From Euperipatoides rowelli (taxonomy: Eukaryota > Onychophora > Udeonychophora > Euonychophora > Peripatopsidae): a DNA stretch of 11,908 bases. Below the pieces are notes generated by a model that did not search any database, was not told the DNA's origin, and saw only the letters and a program-made list of their open reading frames with translations. The translations under genes were made by a program, and so were the position numbers. Shown in pieces: positions 1 through 8,191 of this stretch (position 1 is the stretch's first letter; each line of letters begins with the position of its first letter). The stretch lies in NCBI GenBank assembly GCA_003024985.2, contig PXIH01S0030898.1. The stretch is one strand, 5' to 3'.

Positions 1-246
1 AATTATAAAAAACGTCATATTTTTCTTTAATACACTTATAATGTATTGNTGTTTTACATTTCGTCGAGCAAAACAACGTCTTTTGGTTAGCAAGCACNCT
101 CTCACAACAATAATTACACTTATTATGTTCCATCTAGTCTAGTAGGATCAAACAACAAGAAAAAAAAATAAAAAACTTCACAATTTTTTAAACCAATGAC
201 ATCAAATACGTACTGTATGTCGATAAACCTGAATCCACTCACATGA
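1..246. other. AT-rich non-coding DNA
   Basis: No convincing open frame, exon or repeat is visible. There are short A runs around 160-176 and single ambiguous bases at 49 and 98. If the minus-strand block at 397-247 is a terminal exon, this stretch would hold its 3' untranslated region, but no AATAAA on the minus strand (TTTATT on the plus strand) was seen here, which weakens that idea. Confidence 0.5.
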
Positions 247-397
247 TTAAAAGTAATTCAGGTTCCAAAGAAAGTGCTCCATATCATTAATTTCTAAATC
301 TACATTTCTCCATCTTCTCAACTTGCATATCGACCCCATCAGATTGAACAATTTTACTATATTCAGAAATAAAAAATCATTAGGATCAGCCATGTTG
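247..397 (-). CDS. possible small ORF or terminal exon, unknown product
   Basis: On the minus strand an ATG at 393-391 opens a 48-residue frame ending in TAA at 249-247. It begins MADPNDFLFL and ends WNLNYF. The start context AACATGG is strong. Just upstream is a pyrimidine-rich stretch ending in AG (acceptor at 399-398), and the frame stays open through it. A strong donor-like GTGAGT lies 3 bases beyond the stop (242-237), which is odd for a terminal exon and could simply be chance. The family is not recognised. The middle is basic (KLRRWRN) and is followed by an acidic stretch (DLEINDMEH). If spliced to the block at 4724-4587, the split codon would read Ser and the frame would continue, which is why it is mentioned as a possible end of the Rel gene. 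A short frame like this can also be random. Confidence 0.2.
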
Positions 398-508
398 CTG
401 GTTAGCGAAGAAAGGACTTGAATACGCAGATNATGAAATCAGTGATTTAAGTATCGCTAGAAAACGTCAATAATAAGTTCAGAAGAACTAAAGTTATCCA
501 ATAAATAA

Positions 509-793
509 ACAACTAATAAAATTTGGTGGAAATATGTAAAAAATAGCACTTTTGATCTCCCACAACTAAGCTGGACATTTAACAACGTATCGAGAGATCG
601 AGAATCCAAACAATCCTATCACCAGACAGTCTCAGCGTTCATAAAAACAAATCATTATAACTTACATTTCCATAATTGCAAGTCCTTTTTTTTTCCCATT
701 ATGATATCAGCTAATTATTCAGTATTTAAAAACATTCTTTTATTGTCATCATCAAATGGGCAGCCATTCCCGGCAGCGCCCTCTAGTATATAG
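509..793 (+). mobile_element. LINE endonuclease-domain scrap (decayed)
   Basis: A frame without ATG is open from 509 to the TAG at 791-793. Near 554-574 it reads FDLPQLSW, which fits the GDFN-L/P-x-x-x-W block of the AP-like endonuclease of CR1/L2/Jockey-type non-LTR retrotransposons, with the leading Gly lost. About 20 residues later SYHQTVSAFIKTNHYNLH fits the usual F-x-x-x-L-x-x-F/I-x-x-N-x-L helix that follows. The rest of the frame (FFFPIMISANYS onward) no longer resembles the family. No amino-terminal endonuclease half is recognisable upstream. This is a short degenerate match judged by eye. It may be an old fragment related to the LINEs to its right, but the inverted repeat at 886 separates it from the next one. 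Confidence 0.4.
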
Positions 794-829
794 ATAGGCT
801 ATATTGTGTATAAAGAATCAATAGCCTAT
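794..829. repeat. short hairpin, 9-bp arms
   Basis: ataggctat (794-802) and its exact reverse complement atagcctat (821-829) are separated by 18 bases. Both arms contain the heptamer that is over-represented elsewhere in the window. The arms do not extend further. Confidence 0.5.
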
Positions 830-885
830 ATTACATATTGTTTATATAATTCATCAGTCCAATATTATTTGAATAGTTGAATTAC

Positions 886-919
886 AATACATTAGATACC
901 AGCATCAAATCATTTAACA
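886..919 (+). repeat. left arm of 34-bp inverted repeat
   Basis: Positions 886-919 pair with 1898-1865. The outer 24 bases (886-909 with 1898-1875) are perfectly complementary. The full 34-bp arm has two mismatches, at 910 and 917. The arm ends where the truncated LINE coding sequence begins. Confidence 0.85.
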
Positions 920-1862
920 ATGACTCATGACTTAAATAAAAACATCAACTCAAAGATAATGTTATATGCTGACGACATAAAGTTAGACAGACCAATTACA
1001 TCAGAACAAGACTTGGAGATTATATATGAATGGTCTATCATCAAAAACTATCGTTCAATGCAGCTAAAAGTGTCATTATGAATATTGGAAAACAAATAGA
1101 CACTTCTAATGTTAAACTAGGGTCTTATAAGCTAAAACTGGTCACTGAACACCAAGACCTGGGTATATTGATTGACCATAAACTCTCATTTAATTTCCAT
1201 TCCAACTATATCGTTAAAAAAATCAATCAACGTTTTGCTTATGATAAACACAGATTTAAATTCTTATCCTCTAAAACTTTCCCAACAATATAGAACCTAT
1301 ACATACAACCAATTCTGGACTATGGTGCCAACATTTACTCACCCATTTTCAAAAAAGATAAAGACAAAATTGACCAGATGTTCAGAAGATTTACCAAATC
1401 ACTATATGACCTTCATACCTATGACTATCCAATAAAACTTGAAAAGCTGAAGATGTTACACCTATGCAAGGCAGACTAAGAGGAGACCTAATATTCTTCT
1501 ATAAACAAATAGTAATAAAATATAATAGTGATAATGGGAGAAAACTCAATTACAAGAGGTAACCCATACAAAGTACATAAACTAAGCTGCAAATCTCTTC
1601 TCCAATCTAATTTTATCACTTTCAGAACAGTCAATGCATGGAATAGCCTACCAACGCATATTAGTCAATCCAACAATCCACCTTTTCAAAAAATCACTCG
1701 ATCCATACCTGCACTCAGTCATACAGGAAACACAATTGGTTGCCTAACATAGTCTATTCATTAAGAAAAGAAAACAAACTGTATAACATATTTTGCTTTT
1801 TGATTTTTCTTCAAAATCTAAAATGTAAAGATCTAAACATTGATCCAAATAAATAAATAAAT
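920..1862 (+). mobile_element. 5'-truncated LINE (CR1/L2/Jockey type), RT motif C to 3' end
   Basis: The sequence begins just before reverse-transcriptase motif C: MTHDLNKNINSKIMLYADDI from 920, with the YADD catalytic signature at about 968-979. A frameshift near 1050 moves to the frame 1030-1293, which carries the thumb block SFNAAKS and the conserved DLGILIDHKLSF. After a TAG at 1291-1293 the same frame continues with QPILDYGANIYSPIFKK and FRRFTKSLYDLHTYDYP to a TAA at 1477. A shift then gives RLRGDLIFFYK, and another gives TFRTVNAWNSLPTHI, the typical carboxy-terminal W-N-x-L-P block. The 3' end is a four-base (AAAT) tail at 1847-1862, usual for this kind of element. The endonuclease and most of the polymerase are missing. 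With several stops and frameshifts it is inactive. RGDLIF-type and WN-LP blocks are shared with the LINE at 1925-3920, so both belong to related lineages. Confidence 0.88.
1847..1862 (+). repeat. AAAT tandem tail of LINE
   Basis: Four copies of an AAAT-type tetramer run directly before the right arm of the inverted repeat. Non-LTR retrotransposons often end in such short tandem tails, so this marks the 3' end of the insertion. Confidence 0.75.
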
Positions 1863-1864
1863 TA

Positions 1865-1898
1865 TGATAAATGTTTTGATGCTGGTATCTAATGTATT
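1865..1898 (-). repeat. right arm of 34-bp inverted repeat
   Basis: Reverse complement of 886-919, with 32 of 34 positions paired. It starts two bases after the AAAT tail of the enclosed LINE. Its inner-to-outer sequence includes ggtatctaat (1884-1893), which recurs in direct orientation at 4121-4130. Confidence 0.85.
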
Positions 1899-1924
1899 TT
1901 TTTTACCACCCATCTTGTAAAGTG

Positions 1925-3920
1925 ACCATGCGGTTATTCAGTGCCAGTTGTTTGGATCTAATCATACTGATTACTCTAACAGAAAAAACAATAATATATT
2001 ATTTTGATTATCGTTCAACTAAAACTGCTGAATTTAAAATTGAATTGTCTGATTTGTGTGTTAATATATGTGAGTCTATTGATGAATTGGATAAATTGGC
2101 ATTGTATTATGATAAAAAAATGCAAAATATGATTGAGGTATTTGTCCCTAAACTTCGTTTTAAACAATTTAAAACACGTTATCCAGGATAAAAGAGAAGG
2201 AAAGCTCATTACTTTAGGATAAGAAAAAGAAGACATTGAATAGCTTTATTGATTATAAAAGGATTAGAAGTCAGGTGGTGGTTCAGACTAGAAAAAATAA
2301 AATGAGTTATATACATTGTCAACAAAATCACAAATTTATAATATGTACAGAGAAAGGAAAACAAAAATGAAGATATTGAATATCTTTTTGTTGATGGAAA
2401 AATAATAAAAAATCCCTGCCAAATTGTTAATATTTTTAATAATCATTGTGCTAAAAATATAGGTAGTGACCTGGTTTCTATGACTTCTTTGTTTGGTGAT
2501 GTCGATTGCTCTTTATTGGATGATTGTGATTGACAGGTGGTGTCTGATATTATAAATTGAAGAAATCATTAATTACAGGTACTGATAAGGTTCCTAATTA
2601 TTTATTTATTTAGTTTATACCTGAATTTGCTAGTATTACAGGCTATACTGTAACTTTTTAAATTATCAATGTCTTCTGGAATTATTCCTAAAAATTGGAA
2701 GTTAACAATTATTCGACCAATATATAAAAAGGGTAATCGCAGTTATAGACCAATATACTGTACATCATGAATAATATAATGAAGATAATGGATAAAATTG
2801 TTTTATTTTTGTTGTATCCTTATATTGACAAAAATTTAAGTCAGTATCAATATGGCTTCCGTCGTGGCCTTTCCATGGAAACGTTATGTTATAATAGGTG
2901 TTTACAGAAAGTTGCGATCATATTCTTTGATCTTACGAATGCGTTTGACATGGTTTTAATTGGTAAACTCATTGTAAAAATGAAAAATATGGGAATTCCT
3001 CAAGTATTATGTAGATGGATTTATGAGTTTTTAATTGATCGTTCTGTGTTTACTAAAATTGGAGATAATACTTCCAGCATTTCCCATAGTCGCAGATTGC
3101 CCCGAGGTGCAGTTTTCTCTGCAGTTTTATTTAATTTATATTTGGCCGACCTTTTTAATTATGATTTTAGTAATAAAATCAGTTTTGCTGACGATTTGAA
3201 AATGTTTGCAGTTGTAAACAATGAGAGAGATGTCAAAATATTGCAATCTGATGTGAACTACTTTGTGACATGGGTGGAAGAAATGTTCTGATTGTAAATA
3301 GGGAAAAATCTAAATGTTTGATTTTTGAACGTTTCGTAGAGAAACCTTGTTTTTATGTTGATGATCAGTGGATAGAAATTGTCACTTTTTTTTCGTGATT
3401 TTGGTATAATCATTGATGACAAAATGTATTTTTCTGATCATGTAAATTATTTATTGAAAAATTTATATAGTAAACTCTATATGTTAAACTGTTTTTTTTT
3501 GTGTTTTTGATCTTCAAACATTTATCCTTATATATAAATCATATCTCCAATCTGTTATGGATTATTGTTCTGTTTCATATTTTATGAGTAACATACTGTA
3601 GGTGTTCAAAAAAAACCTGGGATTTTTTAGGAAGACCTCTAAAACAATAAGTGAACTTAGTTATTATAGTTATGAAACTAGAAAGAAAATATTAATAGAC
3701 CATGGTATATTCCCTCCCTCAATGTGTAAGATTCGAGGTGACCTTATTTTTGTATTTAAGAGAATAATTGAATTTAAGAAAATCATTTGTGACTAACAGG
3801 GTGATTGATTTATGGAATGCTCTACCTGATTTTGTAATTTATTCATCGTCTATTAATTGTTTTAAGAATAATTTTGATTGTTTTTTGATAGAATATTATG
3901 AAGATTTTTGTATTTTGTGA
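1925..3920 (+). mobile_element. decayed LINE (CR1/L2/Jockey type) with most of its reverse transcriptase
   Basis: The element starts at the end of the endonuclease and the linker: about 1938-2190 reads LITLTEKTIIYYFDYRSTKT and later WP-like KQFKTRYPG. Broken frames follow: YLFVDGKIIKNPCQIVNIFN near 2370-2450, then IIPKNWKLTIIRPIYKKGN near 2680-2740, the usual W-K-x-x-x-I-x-P-I-x-K-K-G block. The longest intact piece, 2767-3291, holds the polymerase core: QYGFRRG; motif A IIFFDLTNAFDMV with the first catalytic Asp; motif B RLPRGAVFSAVLFNLYLADL; and motif C SFADDLKMF with the FADD catalytic pair. After frameshifts come FRDFGIIIDDKMYFSDHVNY (about 3400-3440), CKIRGDLIFVFKR (3602-3796 frame) and SFVTNRVIDLWNALPDFV, ending in TGA at 3918-3920. 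The catalytic motifs survive, but many stops and shifts make it a pseudogene. Only the last residues of the endonuclease are present. Confidence 0.92.
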
Positions 3921-4067
3921 CTCTTGATATACAGTAGTTAGTGAATGTCTAATGAGATTTTTGTTTTTGATGTATTAGATGTAAAAGCTTGCCTTACTGT
4001 ATCTTTATTGTTTAAATTAAACTTCTCTAGACAACAATATTTCCTTTTATTAATTGTTTTACAATAG
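3921..4067 (+). other. likely 3' untranslated part of the LINE, then unassigned DNA
   Basis: AT-rich sequence follows the stop of the LINE at 3918-3920. No clear tail repeat marks the element's end. The direct repeat ggtatctaat at 4121-4130, also present at 1884-1893 just before this LINE, may be what is left of a target-site duplication. Confidence 0.35.
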
Positions 4068-4541
4068 GTTCTATTAACAAGACAGACGGACATAATATAT
4101 CACAATATCCAAACACAGAAGGTATCTAATATCCCATTTGTATCTAGAGCATATTTTTAAATTAATTGAGAAAGGGAACAATGACTACATTATTAGGAAG
4201 ATGATAGAGTTGAATTCCCCTCAAAAAGAGGCATTTCGATAGACGGAAGAAAGGTACTACGTTGGATTGTGAAAAAGTGTCCATGTAGACGAGAATGATC
4301 CAGCAACATAAAATAGTTAACTAGTGTTTTGTTGAATGACTATAAGTTTATAGATATTTATAATATCACCACAATAATGCACTGTGCTGGAGAGAGTAAG
4401 CGTCGAGAATTTCTGCATGTTATAAAATTAGAACGTGGAACAACAGATGTAGAGTGGGCAGATAAAGCTTCATTTAAGACAGACTCAGAATTTTGGGTAA
4501 ATAAAGTTTTTTTTATTCATCAGATAAATGATACAGGATAA
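4068..4541 (+). pseudogene. decayed coding-like block, unknown family
   Basis: Three protein-like stretches lie in succession on the plus strand. First, 4068-4121 is open (VLLTRQTDIIYHNIQTQK) and lies between an acceptor-like ttacaatAG and a donor-like GTATCT. Second, from about 4146 comes EHIFKLIEKGNNDYIIRKMI with a TAG near 4220, followed in the same frame by TEERYYVGL and SVHVDENDPAT with more stops. Third, 4329-4541 is a 70-residue open frame whose middle reads IMHCAGESKRREFLHVIKLE and then TDVEWADKASFKTDSEFWVN, followed by HQINDTG and a stop. The mixed, non-repetitive composition looks like a former protein gene rather than noise. I do not recognise the family. It could be a remnant of a mobile-element protein or a host pseudogene. 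Confidence 0.4.
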
Positions 4542-4586
4542 TAACAATATTACTGACTAGTAAACAAATAAAGGTAATCTGCTTAC

Positions 4587-4724
4587 CTTTTAAACTGGTT
4601 GTTGTACAGTTGAACGTTTGTTGACTGGAACCCAAACAACTGTGCTGGTATCACAGGAGGAGTAAATAAAATAATATATATCCAATTAGAATTTAAACTA
4701 TCACTAGATAAAGATCGACTTGAA
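4587..4724 (-). CDS. candidate internal exon, possibly of the Rel-type gene
   Basis: On the minus strand a long pyrimidine tract ending ctgctttAG (AG at 4726-4725) precedes a 138-base block closed by a consensus donor GTAAGC (4586-4581). Only one frame is open through the block. It takes one base to complete an incoming split codon and leaves AG as an outgoing split codon. It reads SSRSLSSDSLNSNW, then a hydrophobic IYIILFTPPVIPAQLFGF, then QSTNVQLYNNQFK. No domain is recognised. It lies downstream of, and on the same strand as, the Rel IPT exon at 9462-9324, but its incoming phase does not fit that exon directly, so at least one exon must lie between. It could also belong to another gene or be a pseudo-exon. 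The splice signals on both sides are the main support. Confidence 0.4.
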
Positions 4725-4760
4725 CTAAAGCAGAAAAAAAAAAAATAGAGGGGACGGCGT

Positions 4761-4867
4761 TTAGCCATAGTGTCCCCACTCTTTGAAATGTGTGACTAAG
4801 GTATGGCATTCTAGGAATCCGTCTTTAAATGCTGTTCCAGTTCCTTTACTGATGCGGTGAATTCTAT
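4761..4867 (-). CDS. candidate exon after the IPT exon of the Rel-type gene
   Basis: On the minus strand tttttgaCAG (AG at 4869-4868) precedes a frame that is open to a TAA at 4763-4761. Joined in phase to the IPT exon, whose last base is G, the split codon becomes Asp, and the junction reads PRED-D-RIHRISKGTGTAFKDGFLEC. Vertebrate RelA also has an Asp-Asp-Arg-x-x-Ile stretch here, followed by a Thr and a Phe-Lys pair. The basic nuclear-localisation cluster normally found at this point is absent (SKGTGT instead), which counts against the call. The frame ends ...EWGHYG. Alternatively a weak donor GTGGGG at 4779 would leave two bases and join in frame to the exon at 4724-4587 across an intron of about 55 bases. 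The family similarity is short and judged by eye. Confidence 0.3.
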
Positions 4868-5067
4868 CTGTCAAAAACAGTAATGAATGATGAGGATGGA
4901 ACCGAAAGCAAGCACAATTGTTTGAGATGTGATCATGTGATTATTTAAATCCGATTCTACTCAATTAACATTGTTGATATGACAATGGCATAGCAACTAA
5001 AAACAAAACAAATACAGATTAATATATAGCTATCAGAGAAAAATAATACAATTGAATAAAATGAAAT
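4868..5067. other. AT-rich presumed intron
   Basis: No open frame or repeat of note. If the Rel gene model holds, this is the 3' end of a large minus-strand intron reaching to 9323, which would contain all the repeats described between these points. Confidence 0.4.
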
Positions 5068-5491
5068 GCTGGTGGGCGATCGCCTGGGGCCCATGGGGTC
5101 AGGGGCCCTTTGAAAAAAAATTTTTTTTTTTATTTATTTTTTTTAATTTTATTTAGGTAATTAACGAAAGATAAAAGTTATCATGAAAGCAGGGCCCTCA
5201 CATTGAAGGGGGTGGATGGGTCTGTAGTCCCAGTCTCCCCCGCCCCCTTTCCCCGTGTTTGAACAAAATACATAAGAAAATACATAGTTATGACCAGAAT
5301 GATAGGATGGGGGACCCATAGGCTCGGTAAAGGTAAACCAGGAAACTATGTCGGGACGATAAATGGAAACAAAATGAGCATACAACTAAAAAAAAAAAAA
5401 CTTATCAAATTTAAGAAATGGCTGGCTACGGCTCTGGGGCCGAGGGCCCTGACCATTCTCAGCCGGGGGCCCAAAGGGCTACCAGGCCGAC
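5068..5491. repeat. GC-rich island of unknown origin, possibly a transposon remnant
   Basis: Two GC-rich blocks stand out sharply from the AT-rich surroundings. The first (5068-5107) contains the perfect palindrome ggcgatcgcc (5075-5084) and repeated GGGGCCC. The second (5421-5491) again has GGGGCC, GAGGGCCCTGACC and GGGGGCCC motifs. Between them are a T-rich run (5109-5157), a C-rich stretch with CCCCCGCCCCC (5236-5247) and an A run (5388-5400). The reverse complement of the first block shares AGGGCCC-TGACC with the second, so they may be degenerate ends of an insertion. Short open frames cross the island on both strands (5161-5385 minus, 5290-5511 plus) but do not look like proteins. GGGCCC-rich internal sequence is common in some DNA transposons, but no family is assigned. 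Confidence 0.4.
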
Positions 5492-5773
5492 ACAATGTAA
5501 CCAAATATTAACTTTTATAATAAGAATACTTTTTATTACAGATCTGGCTAGCAAACTATAGATTAAATTACTATTATCTAGCTATCAAGAATTACTATAA
5601 TATTCTTATTTGACAAAGATCACTGTCTGATCTTAATAAATAGTGTGAATCTAAAGTTTAGTCTCGGAGTATTTTATGTTTCATTTTTTATTATTAGGAA
5701 TCAGGACCATAATTAGCCTAATACCAAATCGATTACAGTTAAATTATAAGTACCATTCTATTTCTGTTACAAG

Positions 5774-6330
5774 TTAAAGTTTTATATGTAGGCTACCTTT
5801 AGTCAGTTCAAAATCTGGGACAACTGCTAGAGATATAATAGAGTCTAATTGATGATTTATCTTTAGAAAGTCTGAGTTATCAAAATTGTATATTTTTTTG
5901 TGAGAAGCTAGATATAGTGGGGATTTTAAAATCTAGAATGAAGCATAAGCTAGTACTAAGTTATTGAGTAGGCTACCGATAGTCATTTTTGCCAAATGGG
6001 TTTTTGTAACATAAATTAGCCTAACAAAAGGATTGATTTTGAATGTAAAGCTTAAGTCAAGGAGGGCATTAGAAGAGTTAATAAAAATGTGTTTCTAGAG
6101 ATATTTGTTGAAATAATAAATTGGATTTGATGTTAAAAGTCAGAAACTTAGCTGGGAAAGAGTCATTAATAGGACTGTTGTGTGATTGAAGTACCCACTC
6201 GGTCTCGGGGACATTAAAGTCACCAGGATATACAAGTCTGTTCAGTATACAGAATTAAAGGAGAGAAATTCACTTACTGACATTAAAATGGAGGGATTTT
6301 TTAAAATAGATAATTCCCATCCATCACCTC
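5774..6330 (-). mobile_element. LINE endonuclease domain and linker, decayed, inverted
   Basis: Read on the minus strand, three frames together give an AP-like endonuclease of a non-LTR retrotransposon. From about 6329 comes GDGWELSILKNPSILMSVSE, then TDLYIL. After a one-base shift, GDFNVPETEWVLQSHNS follows (GDFN at 6224-6213), the conserved catalytic G-D-F-N-x-P-x-x-x-W block. It continues with FPAKFLTFNIKSNLLFQ to a stop, and another shift gives ALLDLSFTFKINPF, matching the LDLVF block. A degraded SDH region and the linker YNFDNSDFLKINHQLDSI follow, ending in TAA at 5776-5774. The amino-terminal third of the endonuclease and all of the polymerase are missing. It is inactive. It is related in type to the other LINEs here but lies in the opposite orientation. 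Confidence 0.72.
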
Positions 6331-6560
6331 ACTAATGTTAGCCCTTAACAAAAATCAAAAACTAACATTCTCCATAATTTTCCATGTAAAATTTAATAAT
6401 GGGACATCGTTTCTACAAATCCACATGTGTATTTTATGAAGTCAAGAATAGAGCTGAACTAAAAATAAAAACAACATAGTATTTTTCTTAGATTCTAATA
6501 TGTATCCAACTAGCAATTTTGTAGGCTATAATTTCTAAAAATTAATCCCTGCTGAAATAT
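6331..6560. other. junction between two oppositely oriented LINE fragments
   Basis: AT-rich sequence with many short stops in all frames. It separates the minus-strand endonuclease fragment from the plus-strand carboxy-terminal fragment. It may include the ragged ends of either, but no motif could be placed. Confidence 0.4.
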
Positions 6561-7156
6561 CTAGTAACCATTCTAGCAAGTGATCTAGACAGACCAGATA
6601 CAACCAAACCAATAATAAAGAAAGCATATCAAGCAATATACAGCATGTTAAATTCTCGAGTACCTCGTAAGCTCACATGGAACTTGAGAAGTTTATGCAG
6701 CACAGTAATAGTTCCCAAGGCACTTCATGGTATAAAAATGGCAGCATTGGCGAAAGCAAATGCTATCATTGAGACATGGAAAGGGAAATAATACAAATGA
6801 TAGCCCAAAAATGTAAAAAAATGTCAAACACTGCACCACAAAATTACTGCAAGGAAAAACTATCAATATTGGGCACACATTTTCTGGAGCATGATAGGAG
6901 CGGCTTTAAGTCTAAGAGCACCCTACAAGAAGGCAGAAAGACCGTGTTTTACCTGGAATGACAGCCTAAAGAGAGTCCTAAAGAAAGTCCCAAGTCAAAC
7001 AGAAGATTGGAGAGAAATAGCCAATAACAAACTCAGGACAAAAAAAAGGAATTAAAAGTTTACTGTGACTGGGAAGAGTCTACAGACAGTGAATACTCAG
7101 ACACAACAAAAGCAAAGAAGAGAAGTCCACCCAAAAAGAAGAAAAATCAAAGATAA
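6561..7156 (+). mobile_element. LINE ORF2 carboxy-terminal fragment, decayed
   Basis: From 6561 to a TAA at 6789-6791 the frame reads ILASDLDRPDTTKPIIKKAY, then RKLTWNLRSLCSTVIVPKAL and HGIKMAALAKANA. This resembles the thumb region after the polymerase core of non-LTR elements, where a shared-evolution block is followed by a K-A-x-R/S-M repeat and a V-x-P-x-x-L-Y/H-G motif. A shift to the frame 6776-6961 gives IIQMIAQKCKKMSNTAPQN. Another shift gives MIGAALSLRAPYKKAERPCF, TWNDSLKRVL and QTEDWREIANNKLR to a TAA at 7052. A last frame carries an acidic CDWEESTDSEYSDTTKAK and a lysine-rich SPPKKKKNQR ending at about 7156. The family assignment rests on order and general pattern, so it is less sure than the RT-bearing elements. 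All frames are broken. Confidence 0.6.
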
Positions 7157-7460
7157 AGAGTGATGGAGAAAGGCAGGGATGAGTGTTAAGAGAATGCCAA
7201 AGAAGTAAATTCCCATCAGGATATTAGTATATAAATACACATTACAGGAACAAGGCTAAAGTGGAATAAGAGCCAGATCAATAATAAGGTTGAAAAGCCA
7301 CAGAGAATACAAAGGGAGGGAAAAGTAAAAAAAATGAATTGTAAGAAAAATGAATTAAAAGTAAAGAGAAACTGGAAAATCAAACAAAAGAAGAAACCAA
7401 ATAATTTATTTCCTGTATGTTTATTTGTTTAGTGATATGTTGTGTTATAATGTCATGTGA
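7157..7460 (+). other. purine-rich tail region, perhaps the LINE 3' end
   Basis: Sequence rich in A and G, with short frames interrupted by stops, continues the composition of the preceding LINE fragment and then fades near 7400. No terminal repeat or tail is definable. Confidence 0.3.
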
Positions 7461-8191
7461 TGTCCTGTACAGACTCTGTGGAGCTAGAAGCGAGCCATAG
7501 TATATTGCCCATAATCTAGTTGGTATACTGTATAGCCCATTATACCGGGAGTTGGTTATCCTACAGGTGGGGCTGGAAGTATTTCTGACATATACAATAA
7601 CGATTTCTAAAAAATCTAATCACTGTTAACATTGCTCCATTTTTATATGATAATTATATTGTAGGCCTACTTGATAATAATCACTAATACTTGCTCTTTA
7701 GAAGGTGNCAATCCATTAAAATCCAGAAATAAATCAAATCCTTTGAGGTTTTCCACAGTTGACTGCCCAATACTCAAACACCAGGATATTATGACTCCAA
7801 AGATGAAACAATAATAAACAATCAATCATAACTAGACGAAGATAAAAAAAAAAAATATGTACAAGCTATTTACACAAACAAGCAGCCATAACGGCGCTAC
7901 ATCCGTTCATTTATAAATTTATTAATAAAATAATTGTAACAATATATGCAAGCTACAGTACTTAACTAGAATAAGTTTACACGTGTTGACATTATAATGA
8001 TTAAAATATTCATTCTCCGATGAGACTTCCAAAATAATATATTTTAAAAATAAGCTTATTTTATAAGCTTATTTTGCATTCATAAAAATTTGTTTCTTCT
8101 GTTGTTGATTTTAGCCTTTTTTTTTTATTCTTTGTCATATCACTGAATAGAAAGATTAATCAGAGAAGACATCATATAGCCACTGTTGCTA
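7461..8191. other. AT-rich non-coding DNA
   Basis: No coding potential was found. A small CpG-containing patch lies near 7887-7910 (aacggcgctacatccg) but has no gene start attached to it. An ambiguous base is present at 7708. Confidence 0.45.
8050..8075 (+). repeat. tandem duplication of a 13-mer
   Basis: ataagcttatttt occurs twice without spacer (8050-8062 and 8063-8075). Each copy contains a HindIII-type palindrome (aagctt). Probably a slippage product. Confidence 0.8.

Noticed and set aside
1172-1435. 87-codon plus-strand frame overlapping the first LINE
   Set aside because: It is the out-of-frame shadow of the LINE frame that carries the DLGILIDHKLSF and QPILDYGA blocks.
2015-2236. 73-codon minus-strand frame
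   Set aside because: Antisense shadow of the LINE linker region; its composition has no protein-like pattern of its own.
5217-5235. gggtctgtagtcccagtct resembling the Alu consensus TGTAGTCCCAG
   Set aside because: Only about ten bases match and no other SINE feature (A/B box, tail) is present.
5161-5511. Two opposite open frames in the GC-rich island
   Set aside because: Glycine/proline-rich translations come from the base composition, and they overlap each other on both strands; no domain is visible.
6271-6330. Minus-strand donor-like GTAAGTG after an open frame
   Set aside because: The open frame continues through it as LINE endonuclease sequence, so the splice signal is best explained by chance.
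6693-6878. 61-codon minus-strand frame
   Set aside because: Antisense shadow of the plus-strand LINE carboxy-terminal fragment.
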